DNA of 64,000 nucleotides from Algoriphagus aestuariicola (GTDB taxonomy: Bacteria > Bacteroidota > Bacteroidia > Cytophagales > Cyclobacteriaceae), in NCBI RefSeq assembly GCF_017254835.1, contig NZ_JAFKCW010000001.1:1539063-1603062 (forward strand), written 5' to 3'. Positions 1-8,801 of the stretch are shown one piece after another. Numbering within the stretch: the stretch's first letter is position 1; every line of letters begins with the position of its first letter. The translations under genes were made by a program, and so were the position numbers. The notes below the pieces were generated by a model. It searched no databases. It worked only from the letters and a program-made list of their open reading frames with translations, and was not told where the DNA came from.

Positions 1-80
1 GGCATAGACTCACACATTTTGGCTATCTGTCAAACGAAGAAAGGATCTGATGTGCGACATGATTTGCAATATTCACAAAT

Positions 81-116
81 AAAATGCCCGATTTCAGAAC
101 GAAATCGGGCTTTCTC
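81..116. terminator. Bidirectional intrinsic terminator
   Basis: A perfect 10-bp stem GCCCGATTTC / GAAATCGGGC (86-95 and 101-110) encloses the loop AGAAC. It is followed by TTTCT on the plus strand and, read on the minus strand, by ATTTTATTT. It lies about 70 bases past the stop codon of the minus-strand M28 peptidase and probably ends that transcript. The rest of bases 1-178 shows no gene. Confidence 0.75.
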
Positions 117-178
117 ATTGGTAACAGAGGTTTATTCACTGTCCGGATTCTTGATACTAAAATCTAGATACTCAAGCG

Positions 179-1639
179 TCAATTTCCATACAGCGTCTTG
201 CCGACTTCCTCGTACTTGTCTCCGGCAACCCAAGTTGGTTTTTGGTCCCAATTGGCAATTTTTTCCGCGGAAAGTATGTAGGATTTCCAATAGAGCTTGG
301 CATAGTCGAGATCAAAACTTTCCACCTCGTCAGCTGCCTTATGGTAGTACTGCTGAATAGTATCGTCAAACGCTGTGAAGCCAAGCGTGAAAGAAGGCGC
401 TGGGATGCCCTTTCGAGCAAAGTTGACGTTGTCTGAACGGTCGTACAGGCCCTGCTCCGGAGATGGGTCGGCCTTGGCAGTTAGGCCGAAATCAGAAACT
501 GCTTCCTCGATCAGGAAATCGGCGCTGGTACGGCCCAGTCCAATAACCGTGATGATAGAGGTGTCATTATATCCAGCATTGTCGATGTTCAGGTTGTAGA
601 TGATTTTGTCCAAGGGCACCAAGGGATTGTTTGCAAAATAGGCGCTGCCCAAGAGTCCTTTTTCTTCCGCTGTCCAAAGCGCGAAAAGGACAGATCGCTT
701 GGGCGGATTTTCTGTGAAATATTTTGCCGCATTGATGACAGCGACGGTGCCTACCGCATTGTCTCTCGCTCCGTTAAAGATCGAGTCGCCCTCCGCATCC
801 GGTGTTCCCACACCGACATGGTCATAGTGGGCAGATAGGAGGATATACTCGTTTTTCAGTTGGGGATCGGTCCCTTCAATCCAGGCTACTACATTCTTGC
901 CTTCTACCGGAGTGTTAACCTTTCCTTCGACACTGACTACAGCGGATTTTAGATTTTCGCCAGTCATCTGGTTTTTGACATCTTCGATCCAGATATAAGG
1001 AAGGTCACTCGCGGCACCTTGTTCCACGCTCATTTGTGCACGGTTGAGAAAGCCGGAAATCATTTGCCAAGGAACAGAGGGGACGTTGAATCGCTCGATC
1101 AACGCAACTGCACCAGCTGCTTCCGCTCTTTTGGATTTATCTCTACCCTCGGAAAAGAGTTGGTTTGGATTTAGCTTGTTTGGCGCGCCGACGTTGGTGA
1201 TCGCGATCTTTCCCTTCAAGTCTTTTCCCGCAAAGTCTTCTTCGGATCCAAATCCCAAATCGACGATTTCATAGGTACCAGAGAAAGACTTTCCGTCCAG
1301 TACTAGCAAGTTTTTCCCCTGGGAAAATTCGGTTCCCCCAATGGAAATGGTTCCGGATTTTGGCGGGGATGAAAGGCGGAAGGGAATATTTTGGTAATAA
1401 CCATCCGCTCCTTCGAGCGTTTTTGCACCGGCCTTTTTGAGTTGCTCGGCGATAAAGGTATACGCCAGCTTCATTTCTGGACGGGCTGGGTCGCGACCTT
1501 TCAGTTCGTCCGACGCCAAATAGGTGAATTCAGAGATTGCGTCTTTTTCGTCAAAGAGTCTTTCGACTTCGTTTTTTTGGGAAAATGCCAAGGTGCCCGA
1601 GAAGAGCACTAGACCCAAAGGCAAAACCAATTTTTTCAT
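179..1639 (-). CDS. Secreted M28 family zinc peptidase
   Basis: This 486-residue exported metallopeptidase probably removes N-terminal residues from peptides in the periplasm or outside the cell. A signal peptide (residues 1-20, ending LAFSQ) leads into a PA-like inserted domain (about 110-250) and the M28 catalytic domain (about 250-450). The co-catalytic zinc ligands of the family are visible: His271 in AHYDH, Asp293 in GARDNA, Glu325/Glu326 in TAEEKGLLGS, Asp353 in NIDNAG and His433 in YYHKAADE. The ATG at 1639 gives a clean signal peptide. The gene stands alone, is followed by the hairpin at 81-116, and its substrate cannot be read from the sequence. Confidence 0.92.
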   Translation of the reverse strand: MKKLVLPLGLVLFSGTLAFSQKNEVERLFDEKDAISEFTYLASDELKGRDPARPEMKLAYTFIAEQLKKAGAKTLEGADGYYQNIPFRLSSPPKSGTISIGGTEFSQGKNLLVLDGKSFSGTYEIVDLGFGSEEDFAGKDLKGKIAITNVGAPNKLNPNQLFSEGRDKSKRAEAAGAVALIERFNVPSVPWQMISGFLNRAQMSVEQGAASDLPYIWIEDVKNQMTGENLKSAVVSVEGKVNTPVEGKNVVAWIEGTDPQLKNEYILLSAHYDHVGVGTPDAEGDSIFNGARDNAVGTVAVINAAKYFTENPPKRSVLFALWTAEEKGLLGSAYFANNPLVPLDKIIYNLNIDNAGYNDTSIITVIGLGRTSADFLIEEAVSDFGLTAKADPSPEQGLYDRSDNVNFARKGIPAPSFTLGFTAFDDTIQQYYHKAADEVESFDLDYAKLYWKSYILSAEKIANWDQKPTWVAGDKYEEVGKTLYGN

Positions 1640-1696
1640 AGGGTAACTGTTAGAAGGTGAAAATTAGCCGAAATTCTGGATTTAGGCTTTCCACTG

Positions 1697-2398
1697 TTAT
1701 AATTTGATGTGCGCCCATCCCAATTCTTGCATTATTGTTCGGAAATGGGCAGGAATCGGGCAGGAAAGCGATATTTCCTGGCCATCCAAGGGATGACGAA
1801 AGCTGAGCTTCCAAGCATGAAGCAGAAGATTTTGGAGTCCAAACTGGCACTCAAAAAAGATATTTTGTTTGTTGTCCCCATGCTTTTTGTCGCCAATGAT
1901 GTAGTGTCGAATGTGCGCCAAATGCCTCCGGATTTGATGGGTTCGGCCGGTGAGCAAATCCACTTCCAGCAAACTATAACGGCTTGTCGGATAGCGTCCG
2001 GTAGAATTATAGGGAATCTCGGTTTCGGCCAAGACTCGATAGCGGGTTTGGGCTTCCTGAGCTTTGTTTGATCGCTCACTTGTCAGGGGATGATCGATGA
2101 GGGACTCTTTTTCCTGAGGAATTCCCCTGGAAATGGTCAGGTAGGTTTTCTGAACTTCCCGGTCCATGAATTTGGCCTTCAGCGCTGGAAGGATTTCTTC
2201 ATTTTTTGCGAACAGCAATACCCCGCTAGTCGCACGGTCCAGACGGTGCACTGGTGCAACCCATGAACCGATCTGATCACGAAGCTGGATCAGTGCGTTT
2301 TCTTCTTCGCCGTAAGCCTGCCGGGTTTTGTGTACCAACAGCCCAGCAGGCTTGTCGATCAGGATGAGGTTTTCGTCTTCGAATAGGATTTCAAGCAT
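1697..2398 (-). CDS. truC: RluA-family pseudouridine synthase, TruC-like
   Basis: A 233-residue pseudouridine synthase of the RluA/RsuA superfamily. The catalytic motif HRLDRATSG is present with Asp54 as nucleophile, and the family motif GRTHQIRRH follows about 100 residues later. No S4 domain is present, and the short length with N-terminal ILFEDENLILIDKPAG fits TruC, which modifies U65 of tRNA. The target is inferred from this resemblance; another RluA-type RNA target is possible. The ATG begins 3 bases after the mnmA stop, so the two tRNA-modification genes are very likely co-transcribed. Confidence 0.85.
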   Translation of the reverse strand: MLEILFEDENLILIDKPAGLLVHKTRQAYGEEENALIQLRDQIGSWVAPVHRLDRATSGVLLFAKNEEILPALKAKFMDREVQKTYLTISRGIPQEKESLIDHPLTSERSNKAQEAQTRYRVLAETEIPYNSTGRYPTSRYSLLEVDLLTGRTHQIRRHLAHIRHYIIGDKKHGDNKQNIFFECQFGLQNLLLHAWKLSFRHPLDGQEISLSCPIPAHFRTIMQELGWAHIKL

Positions 2399-2401
2399 GG
2401 T

Positions 2402-3613
2402 TCAGAAAATTGTACCTGAGCCCATGCACTCGTCTTTCTTGTACCAAGCGACAAACTGACCGGAAGCAACTCCTTTTTGCGCGTTTTCGAAGATCACGTA
2501 AAGGCCGTTTTCCTTCATGACCAAAGTGGCTTTGGACAAGGGTTGACGGTATCTAATTCGGGCGATGTATTCCGCAGATTCTCCTGGTTGTAAAGCCAAA
2601 TCTTCCCGAATCCAATGGATTTGGTCTTTTTTTACAAACAAACCAAATCTATTCAAACCTGGATGATCTTCACCTAAGCCTGTGTAGATTACATTTTCTC
2701 GTGTATCGGTCCCGATTACAAACAAGGGCTTACCTGTTCCTCCGACCTGCAGGCCTTTTCTCTGACCAACCGTGAAATAATGCGCGCCATTGTGTTCTCC
2801 GATGGTTTTTCCTTGATTGGGTTCAAAATGAACTGGTAAACAAATGGCATCCAAGATGTCCTGATCCCAATCTTGAGCACCGGTCAAAACTGGCACTTTC
2901 AGGCGTTCAAAAACAGGCAAATCTTCTGAAATTTGGATGATATTGCCTTTTTTCGGCTTCAACTGCTGTTGAAGGAATTCCGGTAGTCGCACCTTTCCGA
3001 TAAAGCAAAGCCCTTGAGAATCTTTCTTTTCGGCAGTGATCAAATCGGCCTCTTTGGCGATTTTCCGCACATCTGGCTTTTGCAAGTGGCCAATGGGAAA
3101 CAGCGCTTTGGAAAGCTGCTCTTGAGAAAGCTGGCAAAGAAAATAGCTCTGGTCCTTGTTGGGGTCGGCTCCCGCAATCAACTGATAGACTGGTTCGCCA
3201 TCAACCGCGATTTCTTTTTTCTGGCAATAATGTCCAGTTGCTACAAAGTCGGCTTTGAGCTTTTGCGCAGCTTTAAGAAAAATATCGAATTTGATTTCCC
3301 GGTTGCAAAGGATATCAGGATTGGGAGTTCGGCCGGCTTCGTATTCCGAAAACATATAATCCACGATTCGTTCGCGATATTCTTCACTGAGATCGATGGC
3401 TTGGAAGGGGATCCCCAACTTTTCCGCCACCAACATGGCATCGGTGGAATCTTCCATCCAAGGACATTCATTGGAGATGGTAACGGACTCATCGTGCCAG
3501 TTTTTCATAAACATGCCGATGACTTCGTAGCCCTGCTCGATGAGCAGGTGTGCAGCAACGCTGCTGTCGACTCCTCCGGAGAGGCCGACGACGACTCTTG
3601 GTCTTGTCTTCAT
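2402..3613 (-). CDS. mnmA: tRNA-specific 2-thiouridylase MnmA
   Basis: MnmA puts sulfur on the wobble uridine (s2U34) of Lys, Glu and Gln tRNAs, using ATP and a persulfide sulfur donor. The 403-residue protein has the PP-loop SGGVDSS (residues 12-18), the first catalytic cysteine Cys103 in [13 protein letters not shown] and the second, Cys203, in [10 protein letters not shown]. The tRNA-binding central region and C-terminal beta barrel follow at full family length. It is slightly longer than the E. coli enzyme. The ATG at 3613 sits directly before the PP-loop. It is the first gene of a probable two-gene operon with the TruC-like synthase. Confidence 0.95.
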   Translation of the reverse strand: MKTRPRVVVGLSGGVDSSVAAHLLIEQGYEVIGMFMKNWHDESVTISNECPWMEDSTDAMLVAEKLGIPFQAIDLSEEYRERIVDYMFSEYEAGRTPNPDILCNREIKFDIFLKAAQKLKADFVATGHYCQKKEIAVDGEPVYQLIAGADPNKDQSYFLCQLSQEQLSKALFPIGHLQKPDVRKIAKEADLITAEKKDSQGLCFIGKVRLPEFLQQQLKPKKGNIIQISEDLPVFERLKVPVLTGAQDWDQDILDAICLPVHFEPNQGKTIGEHNGAHYFTVGQRKGLQVGGTGKPLFVIGTDTRENVIYTGLGEDHPGLNRFGLFVKKDQIHWIREDLALQPGESAEYIARIRYRQPLSKATLVMKENGLYVIFENAQKGVASGQFVAWYKKDECMGSGTIF

Positions 3614-3784
3614 AGGTAATAGTTAATGGATTCAAGGTCCATTAGTTTACGCTTGGTAGAACGGTATTCCTGCGGGAATTAGTTCGTAAAGGTAGCTTAA
3701 AAGTGTCGTAAGCTTGCAAGGTGGAAAGCTTGCAATGGTTCGGAAAAACTTCACATCTTTACCGCATTCTAACTTTTGAACGTA

Positions 3785-4204
3785 ATGAATTCCCTCGACC
3801 AACGAATCAATGATGGTGCTTTTTTACCTGAATTTCAGTTTCAGACTTCCAGAAGTGGGGGACCTGGAGGTCAGAATGTAAACAAGGTAGAAACCAAAGT
3901 ACAGCTACGTTTTGACGTAAACAATTCCCAAGTTTTGACGGAAGAGGAAAAATTGACTTTGCTTCAAAAAGCTTCTAATAAGATCGACCAAGAAGGGTTT
4001 TTGATGATTTCGTCTCAGGAAAAAAGATCCCAGATCCAAAACAAAGAGTTGGTCATCCGGAAGTTTTATGACCTGCTAAAGTCGGCTTTTGCGAAGCGGA
4101 AAGTGAGAAAAGCAACGAAACCCTCGAAAGGGGCAGTTGAGGATAGGCTCAAGAAAAAGAAAGTCCTCTCCGAAAAGAAGGCCAATAGAAACTGGAAGCT
4201 TTAA
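3785..4204 (+). CDS. arfB: Alternative ribosome-rescue factor ArfB (class I release factor homologue)
   Basis: ArfB (YaeJ) hydrolyses peptidyl-tRNA on ribosomes stalled at the end of broken mRNAs. The protein is about 139 residues with the catalytic motif SRSGGPGGQNVNK, GGQ at residues 28-30. The lysine/arginine-rich C-terminal tail that enters the empty mRNA channel is present (KRKVRKATKPSKG, KKKKVLSEKK). I chose the ATG at 3785; a TTG three codons upstream (3776) is a less likely start. The stop codon overlaps the stop of the convergent gene on the other strand (TAA at 4202-4204 against 4201-4203), so there is no room for a terminator. Confidence 0.92.
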   Translation: MNSLDQRINDGAFLPEFQFQTSRSGGPGGQNVNKVETKVQLRFDVNNSQVLTEEEKLTLLQKASNKIDQEGFLMISSQEKRSQIQNKELVIRKFYDLLKSAFAKRKVRKATKPSKGAVEDRLKKKKVLSEKKANRNWKL

Positions 4205-5082
4205 TTGCAGATCGGGCCGTCGCTTCCATCTGAATTTCGAAAGTATCTTTCGCCGTTTAGATAGAGCTTTTGGTCGATATATTCCAATCGATAGTATCGA
4301 ATCTCTCCAGCATGGTCTTTCAGTTCCAAATGAAGCATGCCGTCTGTTCCCAAAACAATATCCCAAGTTCCCTGGCCTTTTTGGTTTGAGTTGTTCATTC
4401 CGAGACCATCCATCTGTATGGAACTCGAATTTCCGCTGTTGAAGTAGCCTTGGGGGCAAAGATCAATAGTTCTCTTGATATTGTAGCCTCCCGAAATTCC
4501 TCCAACCGAAGTGCTGGGTGAATTGTAGGATTCCATGTAAGTAAGGCGCATCCCCGATAGAAAGCTTCTCCATTCTTGGATTTCTGCGCTTTTTTCAATC
4601 TTCTGAAATTGGAAGGATGAAGCAAACTCGATAGCAGCCTCTCGAAGTTGCTCAGAGAAGAGATCGGGCTGGCTGGCCGCGATGATGGTCACTCCCAAGC
4701 CTCCCGTGGGGTTTTCAATTCCGATGATGTAGCATTTGGCTGGACTGCCTTCCAGCAAGCCTTGGTAGTAGCCAGCGATCGAATGGGCACCGAGGTCTTG
4801 GAGGTTATCTATAAGTTTAAGATTTGTGCCCTGTTCATCTTGAAGTGGCTTGAGTGCATCGGCTTTCAGTTCCTCCAAGTTTTGATCGTGGGTGGAAGCA
4901 AAGATAAAACCGGCCAATCCCGGTTTCTGGAGCAGGATCCCTTGGTTGATCTCCTGGGGCTGCCATCCAAGGGGAATTACAAAAGAAAGTCCCAACTGAT
5001 CGTAAGTTACCCGCTTGCTTTCTTGTGCAATAGTGAAAAGCGAAGTAAAAAACACTAGAAAAAGTAAAAAAACGACTTTCAT
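4201..5082 (-). CDS. Secreted protein of unknown function
   Basis: I do not recognise a named family. From the ATG at 5082 the 293-residue protein starts with a typical signal peptide (MKVVFLLFLVFF to TIAQ); an ATG five codons upstream would add charged residues before it. The first half (SFVIPLGWQPQ, ASTHDQNLEELKADAL) resembles periplasmic stress or lipid-binding modules only loosely. The second half has WRSFLSGMRLTYMESYNS, an LCPQG motif and a closing CN, a layout seen in Bacteroidetes proteins that recurs without known role. It is the last gene of the minus-strand copper cluster, 50 bases after the PepSY gene, so it may be co-transcribed. Confidence 0.7.
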   Translation of the reverse strand: MKVVFLLFLVFFTSLFTIAQESKRVTYDQLGLSFVIPLGWQPQEINQGILLQKPGLAGFIFASTHDQNLEELKADALKPLQDEQGTNLKLIDNLQDLGAHSIAGYYQGLLEGSPAKCYIIGIENPTGGLGVTIIAASQPDLFSEQLREAAIEFASSFQFQKIEKSAEIQEWRSFLSGMRLTYMESYNSPSTSVGGISGGYNIKRTIDLCPQGYFNSGNSSSIQMDGLGMNNSNQKGQGTWDIVLGTDGMLHLELKDHAGEIRYYRLEYIDQKLYLNGERYFRNSDGSDGPICN

Positions 5083-5132
5083 TGTTTTGGTGTCCACTAG
5101 GAAAAGTTAAAAAATGGCAGGCGCATTTGTGT

Positions 5133-5822
5133 CTAATTTTTCCTCTTTTTCTTGGTCGTCATGAAGAAAAGGGTAAATCCAGATATGATGGTCAGCATTC
5201 CAAAAAGGGAAAATGCTCGCAAAAGCAGGTTGTTGAAATTGTCCCGACCAGCGTAGTCCATGGTATGGAACATCCATAGGAAATCAAACACTCTCCAACT
5301 GCTATGTCTTACCCGCTCAAAGCTTCCACTTTTTGCATCAATGTAGGCGGTTAGGTTTTCGGGATGATCAAAGTGAACAGCCCAGGCCGGGAGAGGTCGT
5401 CCACGATATTCGTGATGCGATCCGGTTTCCGTCAAGTATTCGGCCTCCTTGATCCCAAAGTCGCCCTTGATGTATATTTTGGCGATTTCTTTAGCTTGCT
5501 CTTCCGTGATTTCTCCCTGAAGCGCTCCGGTTTGGGCATTGTAGAGCTTCTCTCCATTTACCCAGTAGTGGGGCTGGTGACGGACAAATCGAAGCTCCAA
5601 AGAGGAAATCTCCAAAGTTGAATCCAAAGAACTCGGTTCGACCAGATTGGACGCTGTCATGTGCATCATGTGCTCATTGTGAAAATGGTCTCCATGAATC
5701 TCATCGATGTCGGTCCAGGAAAAATAAAGCCCCGAAAGTGTCCAAAAGAAGAATTGGATCCCGATGAAAACACCCAGGAATCGGTGGATTCTTCTTGCGA
5801 AATATTGTTTGTTTTTGCGCAT
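5133..5822 (-). CDS. PepSY-domain membrane protein
   Basis: A 229-residue inner membrane protein. An N-terminal helix (RRIHRFLGVFIGIQFFFWTL) carries the RxxHRxxG signature of PepSY-associated proteins. A periplasmic PepSY-like region follows (EEQAKEIAKIYIKGDFGI, then AWAVHFDHPENLTAYIDAKSG), and a second helix near the end precedes KKKRKN. The ATG at 5822 is preferred over an upstream TTG at 5837. PepSY membrane proteins often accompany metal uptake or ferric/cupric reductase systems. Here it follows the CHY zinc-finger and DUF3347 genes, so a role in copper handling is an inference from position. Confidence 0.82.
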   Translation of the reverse strand: MRKNKQYFARRIHRFLGVFIGIQFFFWTLSGLYFSWTDIDEIHGDHFHNEHMMHMTASNLVEPSSLDSTLEISSLELRFVRHQPHYWVNGEKLYNAQTGALQGEITEEQAKEIAKIYIKGDFGIKEAEYLTETGSHHEYRGRPLPAWAVHFDHPENLTAYIDAKSGSFERVRHSSWRVFDFLWMFHTMDYAGRDNFNNLLLRAFSLFGMLTIISGFTLFFMTTKKKRKN

Positions 5823-5904
5823 GGTAAACTTGGGCAAAGTGGTTGAGCTATTTCAAATTGGAGATCCTTTCACTTCTCCCCAACTCTCTACCTGGTGATT
5901 TTTA

Positions 5905-6336
5905 CTATTTCGGGTCTGTTTCGAAATACAAATGGTAATGTTTGCTACAACCTGGGTTGAAGCTGGATTTGCAATGCGGGCAGGTATTGTTGGAATCCAT
6001 GTATTCCTGTATGCCCAACTCATTTCCGCAAACTCCACAGAGAATGGCCTTTTGGTCAAATTCTATCTTTGGCCAAACCTTATGCTCATGATCGGCTTCT
6101 TCTTCATGGCAGGAAAAGCAAGGATAATACTTGTCGCAGCATTTGAATTTGATGGCGATAATATCTAGGCCCGAATGCCAATGGACGCAGCGAGTCTGGT
6201 TATCGACTGGTTTGCCAAAGACATTGATTCCGCGGATTTGGGAGACTTTGAGCGGCTCCAATACCTTTTCTTGGGCAAAGGAAGATCCTAAAATCAGGAA
6301 TAGGAGGACAGCCAAAAGGGAAATTCTAAGTTTCAT
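5905..6336 (-). CDS. Exported CHY-type zinc-finger protein
   Basis: The 143-residue protein has a signal peptide (MKLRISLLAVLLFLILG, ending SFAQ) and then the complete pattern of the CHY zinc finger: RCVHWHSG, FKCCDKYYPCFSCHEE, ADHEH, ILCGVCGNEL, CPHCKSSFNPGCSKHYHLYF. The Cys/His pairs should bind about three zinc ions. Family members are usually short cytoplasmic proteins that start just before VFGKPVD, so the export signal is odd. It lies 55 bases behind the DUF3347 gene and 82 bases before the PepSY gene within the copper cluster, suggesting metal binding or thiol chemistry in the periplasm. The function itself is unknown. Confidence 0.82.
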   Translation of the reverse strand: MKLRISLLAVLLFLILGSSFAQEKVLEPLKVSQIRGINVFGKPVDNQTRCVHWHSGLDIIAIKFKCCDKYYPCFSCHEEEADHEHKVWPKIEFDQKAILCGVCGNELGIQEYMDSNNTCPHCKSSFNPGCSKHYHLYFETDPK

Positions 6337-6391
6337 TGCGTAAGAAATTAGGAAAGCGAAACCAAAAATAGGCTTCGCTTTCCAGTTCCAA

Positions 6392-6949
6392 TCAATTCAT
6401 TGCGATGGTTTCTTCCACTTTTCCGCAAGTCAACATGGAGCTTCCGAAAAGTGGGTTTTTGATGTCCTCAGACGCGCTTAGCCACATGCCACCGGTGTTG
6501 TTTTTGTACATCGGACAATATTGTTGGTAAAGGGTACGGTCAGATCCAGCTACTTTTAGCAAGTCTTTCATGGCTATACTCAATGCCTGGAAGCTTTCTC
6601 TTTGCGCAGCGATATCACCAGAGGCCAATTTTTGAGCCTCTGCAAGCGCTTTTCCTTTAAGTTCTTCCACAGAAGCTGCCGCTTCAAATCCTTGAATAGC
6701 CGTTACCAATGCTTGGCTTTTAGAAGCAGCTGCTACTTGATCGTCCGCCACCAAGGCATCTTTTACCGCCAAATAGGCATCAATCATGGCAGTTGTAGGA
6801 TTGTTGACTGAAGAAGCGGTTGGAGTTGCTTCTGTCTCATGGCCAGAAGAATGCTCCATGTCATGACCTTCGTGATTTTCCTCCGTTTTTCCTCCACAGG
6901 AGATCAAGGCAAAGGACAAGGCGAGGGCGAATAAAAGGGGCTTTTTCAT
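6392..6949 (-). CDS. DUF3347 lipoprotein linked to copper efflux
   Basis: A 185-residue protein with a lipoprotein signal (lipobox LISC, Cys18), then a His/Met/Glu-rich linker (NHEGHDMEHSSGHETE) and a helical DUF3347 domain (about 50-180). The end contains YCPMYKNN and GSSMLTCGKV, the Cys/Met signature of the domain, which probably binds a soft metal. The same domain is fused to the C-terminus of the CusB-like adaptor encoded just upstream, and the two copies keep the same YCPM and MLTCG motifs. It probably hands copper or silver to the CusABC pump in the periplasm; this role is inferred. It starts 77 bases after the cusB stop. Confidence 0.85.
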   Translation of the reverse strand: MKKPLLFALALSFALISCGGKTEENHEGHDMEHSSGHETEATPTASSVNNPTTAMIDAYLAVKDALVADDQVAAASKSQALVTAIQGFEAAASVEELKGKALAEAQKLASGDIAAQRESFQALSIAMKDLLKVAGSDRTLYQQYCPMYKNNTGGMWLSASEDIKNPLFGSSMLTCGKVEETIAMN

Positions 6950-7026
6950 TTTGTTGTATTTAGGTTTTGTTGATTTTTTGATTTGGATTCAGTCTGTGGG
7001 GACACAGACTGAGGCGGTTTTTCGAC

Positions 7027-8796
7027 TTAATGGTTGTGAACGGGTGCTGCGGCAGGAGTAGAGCCGGAAAGATTCATAACAGGTTGGCCTTTGAGGTAAG
7101 TCTGTTTCACTTCTCCACAGGTAAGCATGGATGCACCGAAATAGGGATTGGTGATCTCTTTTTCCTCTGAAAGCCAATAGGCTCCTTGGTCTCCAAAAGC
7201 CATCGGACAATAGTCTTTGTAAACGACATCTTTGTTTATTCCAAAGGTCTCAGTCATTTCCAGAATGTGAAAGGAGAGCATTGAAAAATGCTTTCTTGCT
7301 TCCTCCAGATTGGATGCAGAATTGATTTTTTGCGAAGCATCTTTCAGGCCAGCTAGTTGGGCCATCCAAGAATCGTGAGCTTTATCCTTGACCAGAGATA
7401 TATTGACCTGTCCAAGGTTTTGAGAGATGGAAGCTACCTTTTTCTTGGTGCCTTCTAGGTCATCCTTTACTAAAGCATTTTTTACTTCGAAATAAGCATC
7501 CGCCACTTTGGTAATCTGGGATTTGAATTCTGGTGAAACCTCCAAGGATTTCGCTTTAGGCCGGTTCATCATGCTGTATTGACCGGAAAGTTGGGATGCC
7601 GCATCAATGGCAAAGACCCCATTGGTGACAATCTCCTCACCAGCTAGAATTCCGGATTCGATCTGGTAGTTGTCGCCCATTCTGCCTCCCAAAGTAACTT
7701 CTCTCATTTCGAAAGAAGGCATTTCTCCGGCTACTTTCACATATACAACAGAGCGCTTACCTGACCAAAGAACAGCCGTACGCGGAACTGAAAGCCCATT
7801 TCCAGTTCCTTTTGACTGGGTTTTGATCTTAGCTGTGACAAACATCTCTGGTTTAAGCTTTTGACCAGCATTGCTGATTTCTGCTCTGATGGAAGCTGCA
7901 CGGGTATTGGGATCCAAAAGGGGATCGATAAAGGAAACCTTGGCGGTGAAGTTTTCACCCGGAATTCCAGAAACAGAGAAATTGATCGGATCACCCATTT
8001 TGATGGAACTCAAATCAGATTCATAGGCATCCAAAAGCACCCAAAGTTTATTCAGATTGACCACATTGAATAGCACTTGTCCGGTGTTTACATAGTCACC
8101 GACTGCGATATTCCGCTGGGTTACCACTCCGCTTTGGTCCGCCAAAATGTCGATTTGATCCTTGACTCCGCCACTTTGCTCAATGGCCTGAATTTGACCT
8201 TCGGTAAGTTTCCAAAGGCGAAGCTTTTCTTTGGCTGCTTGATAGAGTTCAGGAAAATCAGCTTTGCTTTTGGAAGCTTCCAGCAATTCCCGCTGTGCGG
8301 AAAGCAATTCCGGAGAATAAAGGGTAGCCAATTTCTGACCTGCTTGCACTTTCTCACCGGTAAAGGTCACAAACAGCTTTTCAATTCTTCCCGGGAATTT
8401 GGCGGTAACGGAAGCATTTTCACGCTCGTCGGCTTGGATTTTACCAGTCAAGAAAAGTTCACCTCCGGCATCGGAGCCACCAACCTTAGTTGTATGGATT
8501 TGTGCCAAAGCCACCGCTTCGGGGGTCATTTCATAAACTAGTGGATTGCCTGAACCAGAACTGGCCTGATTGGCTGGAATCAAATCCATTCCGCAAATCG
8601 GGCAGGAGCCAGGCTCCTCCAATCGGATTTGTGGGTGCATGGAACAAGTCCAAATCGAGTTTTCGGCGGATTCTGCACCATGGTCATGGAGTGCCTCAGC
8701 GGTTTCAGCTCCTGGCTTGAGGATCCATCCGATCAATCCTCCGAGGATTAGTGTACAAACAACCAGGATCGTTTTATTTTCAAATAGCTTCTTCAT
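7027..8796 (-). CDS. cusB: CusB-like RND efflux adaptor with fused DUF3347
   Basis: The periplasmic membrane-fusion subunit of a Cu(I)/Ag(I) RND efflux complex, joining the CusA pump to its TolC channel. The 589-residue protein has an N-terminal membrane anchor (about 8-26), a heavy-metal-binding zinc-ribbon-like motif (WTCSMHP to CPICGMDLIP, residues 49-75, with Cys51, His54, Cys65 and Cys68), the barrel-sandwich hybrid and helical hairpin (about 100-350), and a C-terminal DUF3347 (about 415-570) with YCPMAFG and ASMLTCGEV. The DUF3347 fusion makes it longer than E. coli CusB. It starts 5 bases after the channel gene, so cusA, channel and cusB form one operon. Confidence 0.93.
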   Translation of the reverse strand: MKKLFENKTILVVCTLILGGLIGWILKPGAETAEALHDHGAESAENSIWTCSMHPQIRLEEPGSCPICGMDLIPANQASSGSGNPLVYEMTPEAVALAQIHTTKVGGSDAGGELFLTGKIQADERENASVTAKFPGRIEKLFVTFTGEKVQAGQKLATLYSPELLSAQRELLEASKSKADFPELYQAAKEKLRLWKLTEGQIQAIEQSGGVKDQIDILADQSGVVTQRNIAVGDYVNTGQVLFNVVNLNKLWVLLDAYESDLSSIKMGDPINFSVSGIPGENFTAKVSFIDPLLDPNTRAASIRAEISNAGQKLKPEMFVTAKIKTQSKGTGNGLSVPRTAVLWSGKRSVVYVKVAGEMPSFEMREVTLGGRMGDNYQIESGILAGEEIVTNGVFAIDAASQLSGQYSMMNRPKAKSLEVSPEFKSQITKVADAYFEVKNALVKDDLEGTKKKVASISQNLGQVNISLVKDKAHDSWMAQLAGLKDASQKINSASNLEEARKHFSMLSFHILEMTETFGINKDVVYKDYCPMAFGDQGAYWLSEEKEITNPYFGASMLTCGEVKQTYLKGQPVMNLSGSTPAAAPVHNH

Positions 8797-8801
8797 GAGA
8801 T

